In this document: piece after piece, positions 9,322 through 21,218 of the stretch
How the letters are laid out: each line of letters starts with the position of its first letter
How positions within the stretch are numbered: position 1 is the first letter of the stretch
From: Isoetes taiwanensis
Lineage: Eukaryota; Streptophyta; Lycopodiopsida; Isoetales; Isoetaceae
Reading direction: 5' to 3'
DNA length: 64,000 nucleotides
NCBI GenBank assembly: GCA_021234155.1
Contig: JAJEKV010000020.1
Coordinates: 14,753,268 to 14,817,267, forward strand
Translations under genes and position numbers: made by a program
The notes under the pieces: generated by a model
What the model saw: only the letters and a program-made list of their open reading frames with translations
Told to the model about the DNA's origin: nothing
Database searches by the model: none

Positions 9322-9888
9322 ATTAATGCATAAGATTTTGTAACCTGGGCCGGGAAGTTTATATGCTGGTAGCAATTGCAACTGTGGTCACTATCGTAGA
9401 AATTCTCAAGATCAAGAACAATGGGTTAACAGAGTGAGTACTTTCTATAAATGGATTTGTTATTCTTTGTAGGAAGATATGATGTGCACATTCTGCTGTG
9501 GCCTTGCATAGGCATTTTTTCGGTCATAACTAATGCACTGATTAAACTGCTCAAAGATGCTGACATCAACTATGGAGATGACGGCATGTCCAGAAAGCCA
9601 AGGTATTACTTGTTCCATAACTCAGGCTTGCTAACCCCTGCATTAATATGTGCTGTCAATTAATACTAAAGTTTCTCCCTTCCAGATGGAGATTATACTT
9701 GTAAAATCCAAACAATTTGATGAACTGATTGAGCCAGCTGCGGCTGAAGAAAATGGCATGTGCTATCAGTTAATACTAAAGTTTCTCCCTTCCATATGGA
9801 GATTATACTTGTAAAATCCAAACAGTTTGATGAACTGATGGAGGCAGTTGCGGCTGAAGAAAATGGCATGTCTGAATATGGGGAATAA
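9322..9888 (+). pseudogene. Alba DNA/RNA-binding protein-like pseudogene
   Basis: Small plant Alba-domain proteins bind nucleic acid and are about 130 residues long. Exon pieces in order: 9322-9433 with NLGREVYMLVAIATVVTIVE then ILK and a GTGAGT donor at 9434; 9556-9602 with MLTSTMEM and, in another frame, VQKAK, followed by donor GTATTA; then MEIILVKSKQFDELMEAVAA from 9686 or 9796, ending EENGMSEYGE and TAA at 9886-9888. These match the family blocks AIATVVT-EILK, TSTV and QKAKIEI-LVKS-FDELM. Defects: residues expected before AIATVV are missing, the middle exon is frameshifted, and the last exon is present twice, the second copy with a broken acceptor (CCAT instead of CCAG). No other exons are seen. 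Confidence 0.68.
9651..9870. repeat. 110-bp tandem duplication of the last Alba exon
   Basis: TGCTGTCAATTAATACTAAAG at 9651 recurs as TGCTATCAGTTAATACTAAAG at 9761. The duplicated block includes the pyrimidine tract, the splice acceptor and most of the final coding exon. The copies differ at roughly seven positions. Confidence 0.88.
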
Positions 9889-12800
9889 ATGCATAGTTTA
9901 TATTCTATGTGTATTTGTAGTAACGTTCATTTTCTTGTATCATTTTTTGGCCAAGAAAATCAATCATGTTATTCCATTTGAAACAGTAAAAGCCTCGAAT
10001 AAGTTGTGTTAATTATAAGTTGAAAGCTCAAGTTATATTGAGATTGTTCCTTAAGGATATCAGTCCCGCAAATTGTATTTTTGTCTGGTTTATTTCCTAT
10101 TAATGCAAGAGAGAAGGCACTAGAGGCTTCTTCTAAAACCATCTCTCACTTCTACATTATGATGTTAAGGTGTGTGCTAACTTATCCTTGCTACAGGCCA
10201 AATATATCATTAAAGAGCTTCTAGATGAGGTCTATATAATGTCAAAATGCATGCTCAAGTTGTTCTGTCACCTGCCCAGACTGTTCTGTCGCATCTTCTA
10301 CCTCATGCTAGTAGTTTTAAGTTCTCCTTCGTAATTTCATAATCATTCTTACAAATTTTAGCTATACATTCAAAAGTCTAAAATTATTAGAATATACATA
10401 TTCTATCATCATTTCTTGGCCAAGGGTATAACCTATGTACTATCTAAGAGCTATAAAATGTCATTAGCTTTAAAATGGCATGCTATTAGGGTAATAGATG
10501 ATGACAATGTCAATATCTAAGGCAAATGAGTTTAGTAACCAAGAAGTATGAGTTGAACTTATAATTCTAACGTCTATGCAGAAACTAATTGGTTAAATAG
10601 CAGTGGCCAAATCTTCTTGGGCTAAGAAAATGACACCCTACTTCGTAGCATTCACACGGCTCTGCACAAAACAAAAAAGACTCAACATGAAACAAAAACA
10701 CACTCTCGGGCCATTGGACGGCAACCCCTAGTGCGCAACACCTTGTTTTTCTTTTTTTTTTTAACTGAATTTTAGGTTGAGTTTTTTTTTTTTTTAAGAA
10801 CCGACCCTTTTTCTTAGCTGATATGAATTTGTAGCTGAGAAAGTCGTAATGCATTATACTATTTTGGGTGCGCAGATCATGAGATCCTCACGTGCAATGG
10901 AAAAAGAGAAAGTTGTTTTACCATCTAGGGTTTTTCAAAGATCTAAGATGCTTGCATATTAAACTGACAGTGCCTGAGGTATATCAATTGGTAGTGTATG
11001 AGGTAATTTATCCAGTCATCTATTATGGACTATCTGGTTCTTATCAATGTTCACATGAATTTTTTTTTCTTTCAGGAGTCCAAGATTATGGAAAGGTGAG
11101 AATGCAATTCTGCCATCAAGCCATGGTATTCATCTGTCCTTTTCTTTGCATTGATTGTGGTAGGCTAAAGCAGTCTTTTGACAACAACCAAATTTTGGCA
11201 AGAGTAGCTCATGTGTATCTGCACATGGAGCTTTGTAGTGGAAAAATGTTGCAGGCATAGATATGAGCAGTTTGGAAGTATAATGGCAATGGTGCAAGGT
11301 GTTCTTGTTGGAGAGGCAGCACCTAGAATTTCAGTTGTAAACGTCAAGCTTCTTGGCCATAGCAATACTTCTTATAGTCGATGAATTATTTGCATGTCAA
11401 TTAATTTCTTTCTTTATATATTGGTTTGCACAATGGATGCCTGAGATTGTTCTAACTTAAGATTCTCCATTAGAATTGGGAGCTTTTGCATCATCTACCA
11501 TGGCTAGTATAAGAAAAAGAGACATTTACTATACCAAGTGACTGAAAATTCTACCTACACTTTATCTCATGATCTTAGTGTATACTCTATTCATAATTCT
11601 ATCTCATATTGATTTAAGTCTGTCATTTGTTATTTGCATGGTTCAATGCTCGAACAGCATCTAAAGATAGATGCATCAGATGCGTAGATCTAAAGCATCA
11701 TAACCATCGAAACATCTATGCTTTTAGATGCACATAAGATGCGTTTGTAAAATTAAAATTTCTTCTAAATCTACAGCAGCCTTGCTTTGAACATTATACC
11801 TATTGTTACCTTACTATTATACCTATTGTTACCTGTCTGTACTGCTGCTTGAATGCCCACTCTGAGTCTGACTGATTATTGGATGCAAGGTGTTGCTCTT
11901 TTGAATGAGTTTCAGGTGAGATTGAAAAGGAATCGAAGAGCAAGTTCTGTCTACAGTTGCTAAAACAGGTACTCCTCGAAAACCACATGTCTGTCATAAA
12001 AAAAGCTTTGTTTCGGCTGAATAGCTCTGATATGGTTAAATCATGATGTAAGAAATTGAGTCTGGGTAGCTGAGGGAATCGGATACCCCATTTGGAGTGC
12101 CAAAAATCGTTTTGAAGCTGCATGACGACGTCCAAGTAGCGCAAAACTTAAAGGAAAAAAAGGCTTAAAAAGGGTGTGTAAGCATCTTATGCTAGATGCG
12201 GTACAGATATACAGATACGGATCTAACACATCTAATGTTTGGATGCAGGCATCTTGCTATGGCATGATTTGCATTGTAATTGGCTCTAGACATATAGACC
12301 TTTTACACACATGTGCTCCATTGGATTCATATTCAGCTTATTTGATTATGTCCAATAGAAGTTTGTGTTTGAATCACCAAGCATAACTGCTGGAATTTAA
12401 GCGATGAATATCATTTCTCTGGTATGTTTTATGGCTTTTATAAATATATCTCTTAGGTGAGATTAGGCAATAGGCAATCGACAACTGAGCCTATAGCTTT
12501 TTGAACCATGAACCTACATTTATGCCCATAAATCTATATTTTAAAGCTATTTCTATGCTTTGTGCTTATAAATCTACATTATAAAGCCAGTTTATGCTAT
12601 TCTGACTGTGAAATAGGTTATGGGAATAACTTAATCAAATTTACTGTGTTTTGCTTAAGCACAGACCAACACCATCCTGCAAGTTGTTTCATAGTACTTT
12701 GCATGGGTTTGCAACTTCACATATAGATGGCTAAATAGAATTACATGCATCTGTTGTAGACTGGAGGACCTCACTAGGATGTACTAAAAGGGAGAAGGTA

Positions 12801-13114
12801 TTGCATGATTTCTCAACCTTTAAGAATTAAATACTAGAATCAAATTTCAATCTGACAAAGCTCCAAAGCATGAACTTCACTGCTGCAGATTTGGTAGTTC
12901 TGTCAGGTGACTAAAGTTTGATTCTTATGAGAAGCTTGGTTTGGTTCTCTTGTAAAAGGGCTTTAAAATAATTTTGATTTTGTAGATGGTCGTGCTATTG
13001 GATTTTGTCAATGTAATTAATTCCAGTAGTGCTTGTATGATTATGATTGGAGATCCCAAGCATGAATTCTTCATTCTGGGAAGGGACTCGCAAAGAACAC
13101 AAAAGCCGGCCGAT
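9889..13114. other. Non-coding spacer with possible exon fragments
   Basis: No gene can be identified. At 11090-11110 there is a short piece between a TTTCTTTCAG acceptor and a GTGAGA donor. At 11266-11385 an open stretch (YEQFGSIMAMVQ, then VLVGEAAPRISVVN) follows a GTTGCAG acceptor and ends at TGA. These could be the last exons of a lost gene. 11640-11760 and 12180-12260 are rich in GATGC motifs. Confidence 0.35.
10702..10750 (+). repeat. R2 repeat fragment
   Basis: ACTCTCGGGCCATTGGACGG followed by GCGCAACACCTTGTTTTT matches the R2 hairpin end seen at 13509-13588 and 32253-32333. A T-rich tract follows. Confidence 0.6.
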
Positions 13115-13170
13115 AAATAGATAGGTAGGTAGGCAGGCAGGCAGGCAGGCAGACAGATAGATAGATAGGC
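13115..13170. repeat. Compound tetranucleotide microsatellite
   Basis: Runs of GATA/TAGG, then GCAG x6, then GATA x4: three related 4-mers in succession, which suggests point mutation followed by expansion. Confidence 0.9.
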
Positions 13171-14028
13171 TTGTCATTCATCACAGCAGCAGTATACAAC
13201 GTGTAGGAAAATCTGAATGGGGAGCTGACCATAGGAACAATGTCTAGCTACCCCATAAATGAAATAAGAAAATATGCAAAGGCAAGAGATAGGACAATGG
13301 CGGCAACTTCTCATCGGGATAAAAAAACCCCGCCCTTTCGGCTTTTTGAGGAAAACCCTAATGAGAAATGGTCGCGAACGGCCTCGAGGATGCCCTGAAG
13401 AGCAAGGTAGGAAATTGGTGAAGCTAGCCAAAATGCCCATCAACGCCATGGAATGTGTTATACCTGGAAAAGGGAGAAATGGCTAGAAAGTACCCGTTAA
13501 ACGTTAAGAACAAGGTGCTGCACACGGAGGGTTGTCCTCCATGGCCGAAGGGTGAAGTGGCTTAAATCATAGTTCAAAGTCATATTTTGATAGTCAATTC
13601 AAAACCATAACCCCGAACATTTAGAAACGAAATCCTCTGTAGCCAACGAACTACCTTTATCTTCCAAAATGCAGCTAAAGCATTTAGCAACTTGTGAAAT
13701 AAAGAACACACGAATTTTAGAACTATAAAATATACGGGGCTATTTGGGAAAATATTTAAAATTTAAGGGCATTTTGGGAATTTTAAAAATACGAAGGGCT
13801 TTTTGGGAATTAAGTCAAGGAAAGGAGCCCCTGAGAAATCGGTGCAACCACACGCATGTAATGGCGGTGGCAAGATCTTCTTTGGCTGTGAAAGCGGAGC
13901 CCTCACTTGTCGACATAGGAGCTGCATGAGTCTTCCGTGAAAATCGTCATGGAAACCCTAAAAACACAAAAAAAAACAAATTTGATGGCCACCAATGGAC
14001 AGGCGTCGTGAATGGCGACCCTCCCCTA
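13171..14028. other. Spacer with an R2 copy
   Basis: No gene supported. A 70-codon plus-strand frame (13274-13486) and a 91-codon minus-strand frame overlap here without recognisable motifs. 13740-13820 has three GGGCxxTTTTGGGAA-like phrases spaced about 30 bp apart. Confidence 0.35.
13509..13588 (-). repeat. R2 repeat copy
   Basis: Read on the minus strand: ATGACTTTGAACTATGATTT, then AAGCCACTTCACCCTTCGG, then a GGAGGACAACCCTCC hairpin and GTGCAGCACCTTGTT. It matches 32253-32333 over its full length at roughly 80 percent. Confidence 0.75.
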
Positions 14029-14168
14029 TATAGGCCACACGTTCTTTCTTCCTTTTTGAGTGACCAAATTATTGGCAATAATGGAGTTACACGTCCTAGT
14101 TATTACTTGTTATATAGGCCACACGTTCTTTCTTCCTTTTTGAGTGACCAAATTATTGGCAATAATAG
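14029..14168. repeat. Direct duplication, offset 84 bp
   Basis: A 55-bp block from TATAGGCCACACGTTCTTTC to ATTGGCAATAATxGAG occurs at 14029-14084 and 14113-14168 with one or two differences. Confidence 0.88.
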
Positions 14169-14471
14169 AGAACCCTCATCCAAACCAGGCATATATTACC
14201 AGGATATATAAAGATAACAGTGTTCACAGACATTTAACTATGCCCATTATGGCCAGCATCCTTCAACAAAACACCTTTTGGCTTCTGCAACAAAACCAAG
14301 ACGTCAAAATAAAGGACCAGCATGTTGTGCCAATCATAGTTTATTTTCTCCAAATGCCTTAGGCATAGTTTATTTTCCCCAAATGCCTTAGGTTCAAGAC
14401 CTGGAGTAATTTTGCAACAGACATTTCGGGTTTATTGTTTCTCTCTGATTTTATCTATATAAAAAATGTGA

Positions 14472-14575
14472 GATATCAAACAGTGCTGAGAATATATGGA
14501 TGCACAAATGACGTGATCGACTTGCTAACCTCCACCTTCAGATGGAAGATGGGAAGGCCAGATACTAAATCCCAG
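14472..14575. repeat. Dispersed repeat D, copy 1
   Basis: AGTGCTGAGAATATATGGAT to ACTAAATCCCAG is repeated at 22561-22675, 8 kb away in the same orientation, at about 95 percent identity. Copy 2 carries an 11-12-bp internal duplication around CTTCAGAT and is followed directly by an R1 element, which is absent here. Confidence 0.85.
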
Positions 14576-16380
14576 GGACTGAATCTAAGCATGGAAGTTG
14601 GCATGCGACATCCCTTCATTAAGTCCACTCTCGTGCAACATCCTACATGGTCCTGTCTGCAAAGGTACTAATCTAACGGCTGAAATTTGTTCTACAAGGG
14701 TTTTATGTTGGGAAGGTTTGCAAAATCCAGCCTATGCTGGTCCTATTGGCAACTTGGGCCATTTTTCCAAATACAGCAAATATTGTGCTGTGGCAACTTC
14801 AGTGACTTTACTTTGGATAAAAACTACCAACATTGATGGATGTCCACGTGGCCCACTCTTTCAATAAACCTCAAGCAACCAGCCCCTTCTCGTTGTAAAA
14901 AATACAAGAATAAAGCTTGCTTGAAGCATATCTTTTAAAATTTTGCATAAAAATGTTAAAAGGATTAGGAAAGAATTTCTCCATAACGAAGGCATAAGAA
15001 CCAAGCTCAGCTTGTTTGCGAATTATAGATACATTATCCATCACCGGTGAGACATTATCACCTCTGAATGCCACTTTTTGTTTAAAAGCTCCAACAGGCA
15101 CCATCTTGCACGCCTTCGCATTAATTAGGTACCTATCAGGAAGTTCGTTGGTAATATGAGTCAACCTATGCATAGTTGGCATCTCCAACTTCCAAAATCA
15201 ATAAAAACAAGAGCTGGCTCACTCAGAATCTTCTCACTTCTATTGATGACTCAATCTGTTGGTCGGTTTAAAAGATCACGGGTCACATGTACATATAGCG
15301 GACTCCTAATACAAGAATGAAATGCCTTACAATGCCATAACATCTGAATGGCTATGCAGATTTTAACAGGTACACCAAATAAAAGCTAGACACAATGTGG
15401 TTAGAGTTTCACTGAATAATCTCGAAAAATGAGCAGGTGACAGAAGTAGCTGCCATAGATAGCACCTGAATCACAGATTCAAGCAGGCGCCTAGATAGGG
15501 CTTATATATTCTGATAAACATCCTGCTCAGGCAGCAAACCAAAAGTATAGCATCAGGAATTTTGCCAACTTGAAAATATGAACAAACTCAAGATTCACAC
15601 TTCCACCAAGTAAAGAACACAAATCTCTGGTGATCTCATGCAGTATGAGTTGAGGAATTTTGTACTTCATAAGATAAGTTCGTTTGGCCAAGTCATACCA
15701 TTTCATCAATAAAGGTAAATTTTAGAAGAAGGTTCCTGACTGAGTCTTTGAATTTATAAGAATCAAATGCAATGTTCTCTAGTTAGCAAGGAATCATGGA
15801 AACTATACTTCATATTATGGGATACAGAGCAGAGAGAGAACCTCTGAATGACATTTAAAAAAACCTATCTCTATCACGTTTTGGTTTGCCATCAGGAACC
15901 AAATAGCATATGCCTCTAGTCAAACTAAGTATCAAGAAGTAATCCAAGGATGAATGGCACTTTCTTGTGATAGTTAGCCTTCCCAATGGTCAAAGAAAGA
16001 AACTTATCGCAAGTTCCTGCATAGTGTATATACTAGACTTCTGTCTCACTTGCATCTAAACAAGTATTATAAGGAATATGACAACACGTACAAACTCGGA
16101 AATGGCAGCTCCACAGGCCAATGATTCACGCTAAATTTATTAGAATATTGCGTGGCAATGACTATATAAACTCTTATTCCACTGATGCAATTGATGCAAA
16201 CAAATGTCAGGAGTACCAGTAGAGAAATCTATCCCCTTCACGCAATCATTTTTTTTCCCTAGTGCACATAGATGTCCCAAAACGCTGGCATAGTATCGTG
16301 GCATACCAGACGGATAAAATACATCATTATGGACCAGCAAACAGAGACGCAATGTAATCTGCAACCACACAACATATTTC
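14576..16380. other. Spacer left of the LINE, with unidentified open frames
   Basis: Minus-strand open frames at 14871-15188 (contains LPDRYLINAKACKMVPVG) and 15527-15709 (contains YKIPQLILHEITRDLCSLL) have protein-like composition, but no family is recognised and no splice pattern links them. They may be relics of one minus-strand gene. Nothing else is seen. Confidence 0.3.
16371..16380. repeat. Target-site duplication of the LINE, left copy
   Basis: AACATATTTC here is identical to 18387-18396, directly after the LINE poly-A tail. The right copy shares two A residues with the tail. Confidence 0.8.
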
Positions 16381-16407
16381 CGTCGATTTGGGTCGGGTTT
16401 CCGATCT

Positions 16408-17381
16408 ATGATGCAAAAAATGTTGATTTCTGCTAAGGGGGTAGTACTGTATCATGGAGAACCATTGGTGCTTTTTCCAATTGAACGTGGAATAAGGCAA
16501 GGTTGCCCTCTAGCTCCTTTTTTGTTTACTATAGTGGCAGAAGGACTTTCGCAACTATTGCATGAGGCTGAAAAGGATGGTTTGGTAAAGGGATTATTAT
16601 TGGAGGAAGGTGAACATGTTTTGGTTAATCAGTTTGCAGACGATACCTTCTTGCTAGTGGATGGTGAAGAGAATAATGTGCGATAATCAAAAGATTTTGG
16701 ATATATTTTCAATTGCATCCGGCCGCCTCCTTAATTGGGCTAAGTGTAGTGCTTTATGGGTGGGGAAGGAAGCAAGTACGCATTTTTTATATGAGTATGC
16801 CCGGAAGGTTGTTGTACCATCTGCAAAGACAAAGCTTCTAGGAGTCCCCTTTGGTTTAGATATTGACATGAATGAAGCATGGGATGAAATTATCTTAAAT
16901 TTACAAAGGCAACTGATTTGGTGGAGAGGTTCAAAGTTATCCTTGGCAGGTAGAATTCAAGTAGCTAAGTCAGTATTGAACAATACGCATATTTATTTAG
17001 TTTCGGTTCTATTGGCTCCAGCTTCTAAGTTTGCAGAGATAAAAAAAAGATTGTAAGAGATTTTGTCCGGTGTAATTGATCAAGGAGGCAATCGTGAAGG
17101 TGGCGTGGAAGAAATGTATGTTGTTTAAACAACAAGGAGGTCTTGGTATGTTGGATCTTTCTTTACAGAGTAAGGTCTTAGCTTCTAAGCTATTGTTCAA
17201 TTTGTTGAAAGATGATTGTGCATCACCAGGTATGAAGTTACTTAAACAATCAGTAAAGAAGTGTATGGTTTTTCATAAGCGAGGTGTGAGAATTGAGCTC
17301 CCTTGGGCATTGTTATATCCATTGAAAGCTTCTTCACATGCTTCTCCAAGATTGAAAGGCTTGCTTCGGCCCGGAAGGTAG
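16408..17381 (+). pseudogene. LINE ORF2 reverse transcriptase fragment
   Basis: The first frame (16408-16686) contains ERGIRQGCPLAPFLF and the catalytic FADDT box. The frame then shifts; 16661-17056 continues with SGRLLNWAKCSALW, LLGVPFG and WWRGSKLSLAGRIQVAKSVL, the usual post-catalytic region of plant LINEs. A further shift leads into 17076-17381 with VAWKKCMLFKQQGGLGMLDL. Motif A of the RT, with its first catalytic Asp, lies upstream of the truncation. The breaks at 16680, 17056 and 17381 make this a pseudogene. Confidence 0.88.
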
Positions 17382-17401
17382 TCCAAAGCCAGTGATTACA
17401 T

Positions 17402-18339
17402 TTGATTGGGAAGCTTGTCTCCGTGCATCTTCCCCTTTACGTGGTTGCCTTTGTATACTCATGGACAACTACACCCAGTTGTCGAATTTATGCATGCGCA
17501 TTCCCAAGCGAGGTGGAGGAGAGCAGTATTTCTATTGAACAGTGGTATTTTGGTATTGACATTGCTCCTTGGCAATGGTTTCAGGAGACATATGGATTGT
17601 TGGATAAAGATATCGGTATATGGGCTTATGTAACAAGTGCTCTTCCTCTAATTAAGAAGGTGGGTAACAAGAGATGCCGAACTTTGTTCAAGGTATTAAA
17701 GAAGGCAAGAAGCTAGTCGGTTCATGCTACAGATTGCTTACCTCCTCAAATACTTTATCACCTTCTCGAAAATGGCACTTACAGACTTTGCCTTCTCAAT
17801 GGCAATCCATCCGAACCTTGTTTGGTCTAAATATAATCCTCCAAAGGTAAATGTTCTACTTTGGCGGGTGATTCATCGCTTTTGAGAGTTAATGAGATGG
17901 TTCATCGCTTTAAGCCGGGAGTAAGCCCACTTTGCCCAATGTGTGAGCGGTGCATTGAAACATTGGAGCACCTTTGTTTATATTTGTGTGCGGAAGTAGT
18001 CTTAGGTCCCGGGTGCATTCTCTTTTTTGGAGTATCTTTGGATAGTCAACACTTTCTTTTTGGGTATTTATCCAAATCGGTGGATTTTTTCTAAAAAGGA
18101 TTGCATTTCACATGGCAAAGTCTTGGCTAATATGGAGTGTATGGAAGCGAAGGCGAAGAAAGGTCTTTTATGATAAGCGTATTTCTTCTCAGGTGGTGCT
18201 TCAAGAAATTCGTAAGAAGTTGTATAATTGCTTTCAGATCTCCAATTGGCCTGATCGTATTAAAATTCCAATATGGAGTGATCATCTAAAAGTGATTGAT
18301 GCTTCTGGGACATTTCTTACTTCTGGAAGTCCTTTGTAA
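17402..18339 (+). pseudogene. LINE ORF2 C-terminal region with zinc-finger motif
   Basis: Frames at 17402-17716, 17861-18094 and 18112-18339 carry the tail of ORF2. VSPLCPMCERCIETLEHLC is the C-x2-C...H motif of the reverse-transcriptase zinc-binding region, and the last piece (MAKSWLIWSVWKRRRRKVFY) is the family's W-rich end. The stop at 18337-18339 is about 40 nt before the poly-A tail. Frameshifts separate the pieces. Confidence 0.8.
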
Positions 18340-18396
18340 TATTTTGAGTGTATAATATGAAGTAAATCACGTTCTTCAAAAAAAAAAACATATTTC

Positions 18397-19112
18397 ACTA
18401 GTTAGAAGTTTAAGCTTTATTCTTCTTTTGCTGTTGTATATGTCCGATCCAGAAATTAACCATCTTATGGGTGAAGCCAAGGCCAGCATAATCATTAAAT
18501 AGATGGCAACACCCATCCAAATGCATGAGTGCACAACCCTCATCCAAATGCATGTGTGCCCTTTATTGACCATAAGCAATGCAGCACCTAACTCTTGGCA
18601 CATCACATGTATAAGAGACCATGTCAAGCTTGCTATCCAAACAGAATCTTGCGGCACTGAATCCATTCAAAAATTTTGCACTGCATGTAGCCACTATTGT
18701 ACTGTCATTTCTTGAGCAGTGCATGCATGGCTTCAACAAGCACCTTAATCAATAAATATTTATCGAGCACTGCCAATCCATTTTGATGAGGCTAACCATT
18801 AAAGGCCCACAAATGGAGGCCCCATGTTTTGTTTGGGTATGCGTGTTCTTCCCCAGAGATTGTTGTTTCTCTGTCTTTCTCAATAAGCTTCTGCTTAATG
18901 GTGCACCATATCATTACATGAAAACAAAAATTTTAGCCAATACTAACAATTGTTCATGCATTAAGCCAGAGCCAAAATGTTACTAGTTTCTTAATATTCA
19001 CATCCCACCAAGACCAATAAAAAATAATAGGCTCCCAATTGCTAGCCAATACTCATATCATGAGTAGCTAATCATCTTCATATGACATACCTTCTCCAAA
19101 CTTAGATTTGCA
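18397..19112. other. Spacer between the LINE and MITE copy 2
   Basis: AT-rich, no gene recognised. 18503-18560 has two ATCCAAATGCATG(A/T)GTGC phrases. Confidence 0.4.
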
Positions 19113-19371
19113 GTACAAAATCAACACCATGTAGTATATTGCCTGAAATCTTATAGTATTTTATAAATCTAGTTATATAGTATAACAAATCCTATACATC
19201 CATACCCCACAAACGAGGAACCTTGTGTATGGTGTAGATTAAGGAATAAGGGGCGAATATGCCTATCCAACAGCTCTCGTTGCCCGGAGTCATCCCCGTG
19301 TGAATATGCACCCAAACAAAAAGGGGTTTAAGGGGGAATTTAATTTCTAACCTATGTAATGTAATGGTTTG
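19113..19371. mobile_element. Truncated second copy of the MITE
   Basis: From GTACAAAATCAACACC to GTAATGGTTTG this matches the reverse complement of the left two thirds of the element at 7647-8032, including TTGCCTxAAATCTTATAGTA, CCCCACAAACGAGGA and the terminal block GTTTAAGGGGGAATTTxATTT. The other inverted repeat is missing, so the copy ends at 19113. Confidence 0.82.
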
Positions 19372-19799
19372 TGTTATACGTTAAAAACGCATTACATCAC
19401 ACTTGGATGAGTTGATGTTATGTTGTGTTCGGACGCTAACAAACAAACATACAATACATTGTTAATATTTTAGAACATAGGAGCAATGAAATAAGAGAGT
19501 GTTGATACAAAAAGACAAGTAAACACAGCCAAACATAGTAGAAAACATTTGTAATGATGTTGTACTCATGTTTAAAACATTTTACTCATATGTTTATATT
19601 TAACAACTAAAAATAGCAAATGAAATCGAACATATTGACGGTGCATGAGCAACAACAATGGGGCCACTAAAAAAACGTGGTGTGCAATGTCAAATGTTCA
19701 ATCTGGAACTGAAATACTGAATATGAACAAACCATAACCAATGTTCAATCTGGTATACTGGATATGACATGGTGACGTTCATGTTCATGTCCAAAATAC
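19372..19799. other. Spacer downstream of the GUX-like exons
   Basis: If the gene on the minus strand were complete, the next exons (catalytic GT8 region) should lie here or further left. No such sequence is seen between 18400 and 19799, nor left of the LINE. Confidence 0.4.
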
Positions 19800-20128
19800 C
19801 AAACAGTTTGCACAACAACCTTTGCAGCAGACAAAAGCAGCTGAAGATGCTTTATGTCCCTCTCCCAGCTAGATCCAGTACATGGCATGCCTGCAATTAC
19901 CATATCAAGTTTCATGCCTTCTGGTAGAGGTGGCTGAGGAAGCTCAGGACAATTTCGTTTTTTCCATTGCTCCTCTTCATCAATCCACTCTGGAAAGAAG
20001 TCAGACCATGTGAGACTATCATGTACAGGTTCTAATTTTAAAACTGTAGGCCTCACTCCACTGAACTTTTCCCACTCTTTGAAGTCTGGTTGTAAGCCAA
20101 GAAATCCGAGTGATATAGGAAAGAAATT
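19800..20128 (-). pseudogene. GUX/PGSIP-like glucuronosyltransferase, internal exon
   Basis: The minus-strand open stretch begins after a CTTAG acceptor (AG at 20130-20129): NFFPISLGFLGLQPDFKEWE, then VRPTVLKLEPVHDSLTWSDF, FPEWIDEEEQW, CPELPQPPLPEG, DMVIAGMPC and a WERDIKHLQLLLSAAKVVVQ helix. PEWIDEEE, CPxxPxP and RDxxxLQLxLxAAxxxV are characteristic of the region before the GT8 domain in plant GUX/PGSIP proteins, Golgi enzymes that add glucuronic acid to xylan. The exon probably ends near 19820. A GTG rather than ATG precedes RPTV, so this is internal to a longer exon. The catalytic part is not found in the window, so the locus is incomplete. Assignment rests on recalled family motifs. Confidence 0.55.
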
Positions 20129-21218
20129 CTAAGTATGGGTTCCTCTAAGCATACCAGTAATGCCCAACAGGCCCAACAAATGCCAACCCAAACAATGCAC
20201 ATGTTGCAGTTCTCCTCAAATCAAGCCTCTCCTTTTCACTATTTTCCTGTTTGGATACAACTCCCATGTAAGAAACATTCATCAATTTACACTTTCTGGT
20301 TAAAGCTTATACAAATGATAATGCTAGTTATGAAATTTCAAGTGAACTAAGAACTGCAATAAAAATCCTCTCTCAGCAAACAGGAAACTCTGATCTAGCC
20401 CAATTGCTTTCTTTCGTCGAAGAACAAGGCTTGCAGTTGTACTATGATAATCCTCTCTAATGAGATCATGCTACCAAGATTTTCATGTGATCTGATTAGA
20501 GAAATCTCTTCACTTCAAAGTTATATAAGTAGGATGGAGACAAAAATTAGCACCGTTAGTTATAAGTCAAGATGTATAGGAACGTTTCATTTCAATGGCA
20601 CTATGCTTAAAAGGATATTAAACATGAGAAGGACAAGCAGTTAAATTTACAAAGAACTACAATGGCAATACACTAAGAGCAAATTAAAACAAATCCTTTC
20701 AGTATTAGCAATAAAAAGACAACAGGTAATCCTTTGGGATAACAGACCCATTTTTATGCTGCGAATAAATTAAGACTGAAAGAAAAATGTTCTCAACCCC
20801 TGTGACTATAAGATTTATGAAAAAGTCAAGTTTAAAAAACAGGAATGACATGTAGGAAAGGTCTAGAAAGTAACCCCTAAACCCTCATCTGTAGAACTGC
20901 TTGCTTGCAAATGCTTCGTTGTATATACATTAACTTTTTGGCCTATCAAGTCCCCTGTGCTTCATATGATTCCTGACGAAATAATCTGAGTACGTAGAGG
21001 GTTTGCTGTTAATTGTGATTGATACCAAGTCCAGACACGTCTGAGACCACTAAATCTCATTGCTTCTGTGAAAAACTGCACAACCTTATTATACACTTCT
21101 ATGGAACAGATTGCCATTCTTTTTATATTAGTAGCATATCTACGCAAAGCAATGGTTCGAGAAGGAAAGGAGCCAATGACATAAACACATTTAAAAACTT
21201 AACATGCCTTTGTTTCAC
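20129..21218 (-). other. Putative intron of the GUX-like gene
   Basis: Lies between the membrane-anchor exon (donor GAG|GTGAAA at 21219/21218) and the acceptor at 20130-20129. AT-rich, no open frame of note. About 1.1 kb, and it may hide a small unrecognised exon. Confidence 0.4.

Larger units (their letters stand above)
16381..18386 (+). mobile_element. 5'-truncated L1-type LINE
   Basis: A 2.0-kb retrocopy with poly-A at its 3' end (about 18378-18386) and a 10-bp target duplication. It holds the second half of a LINE ORF2: reverse transcriptase from the block before QGCPLAPFLF onward, the thumb/connection region and the C-terminal zinc-finger region. Endonuclease and the first part of the RT are absent through 5' truncation, the usual outcome of incomplete reverse transcription. 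The reading frame is broken at least four times, so the element is dead. Confidence 0.9.
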
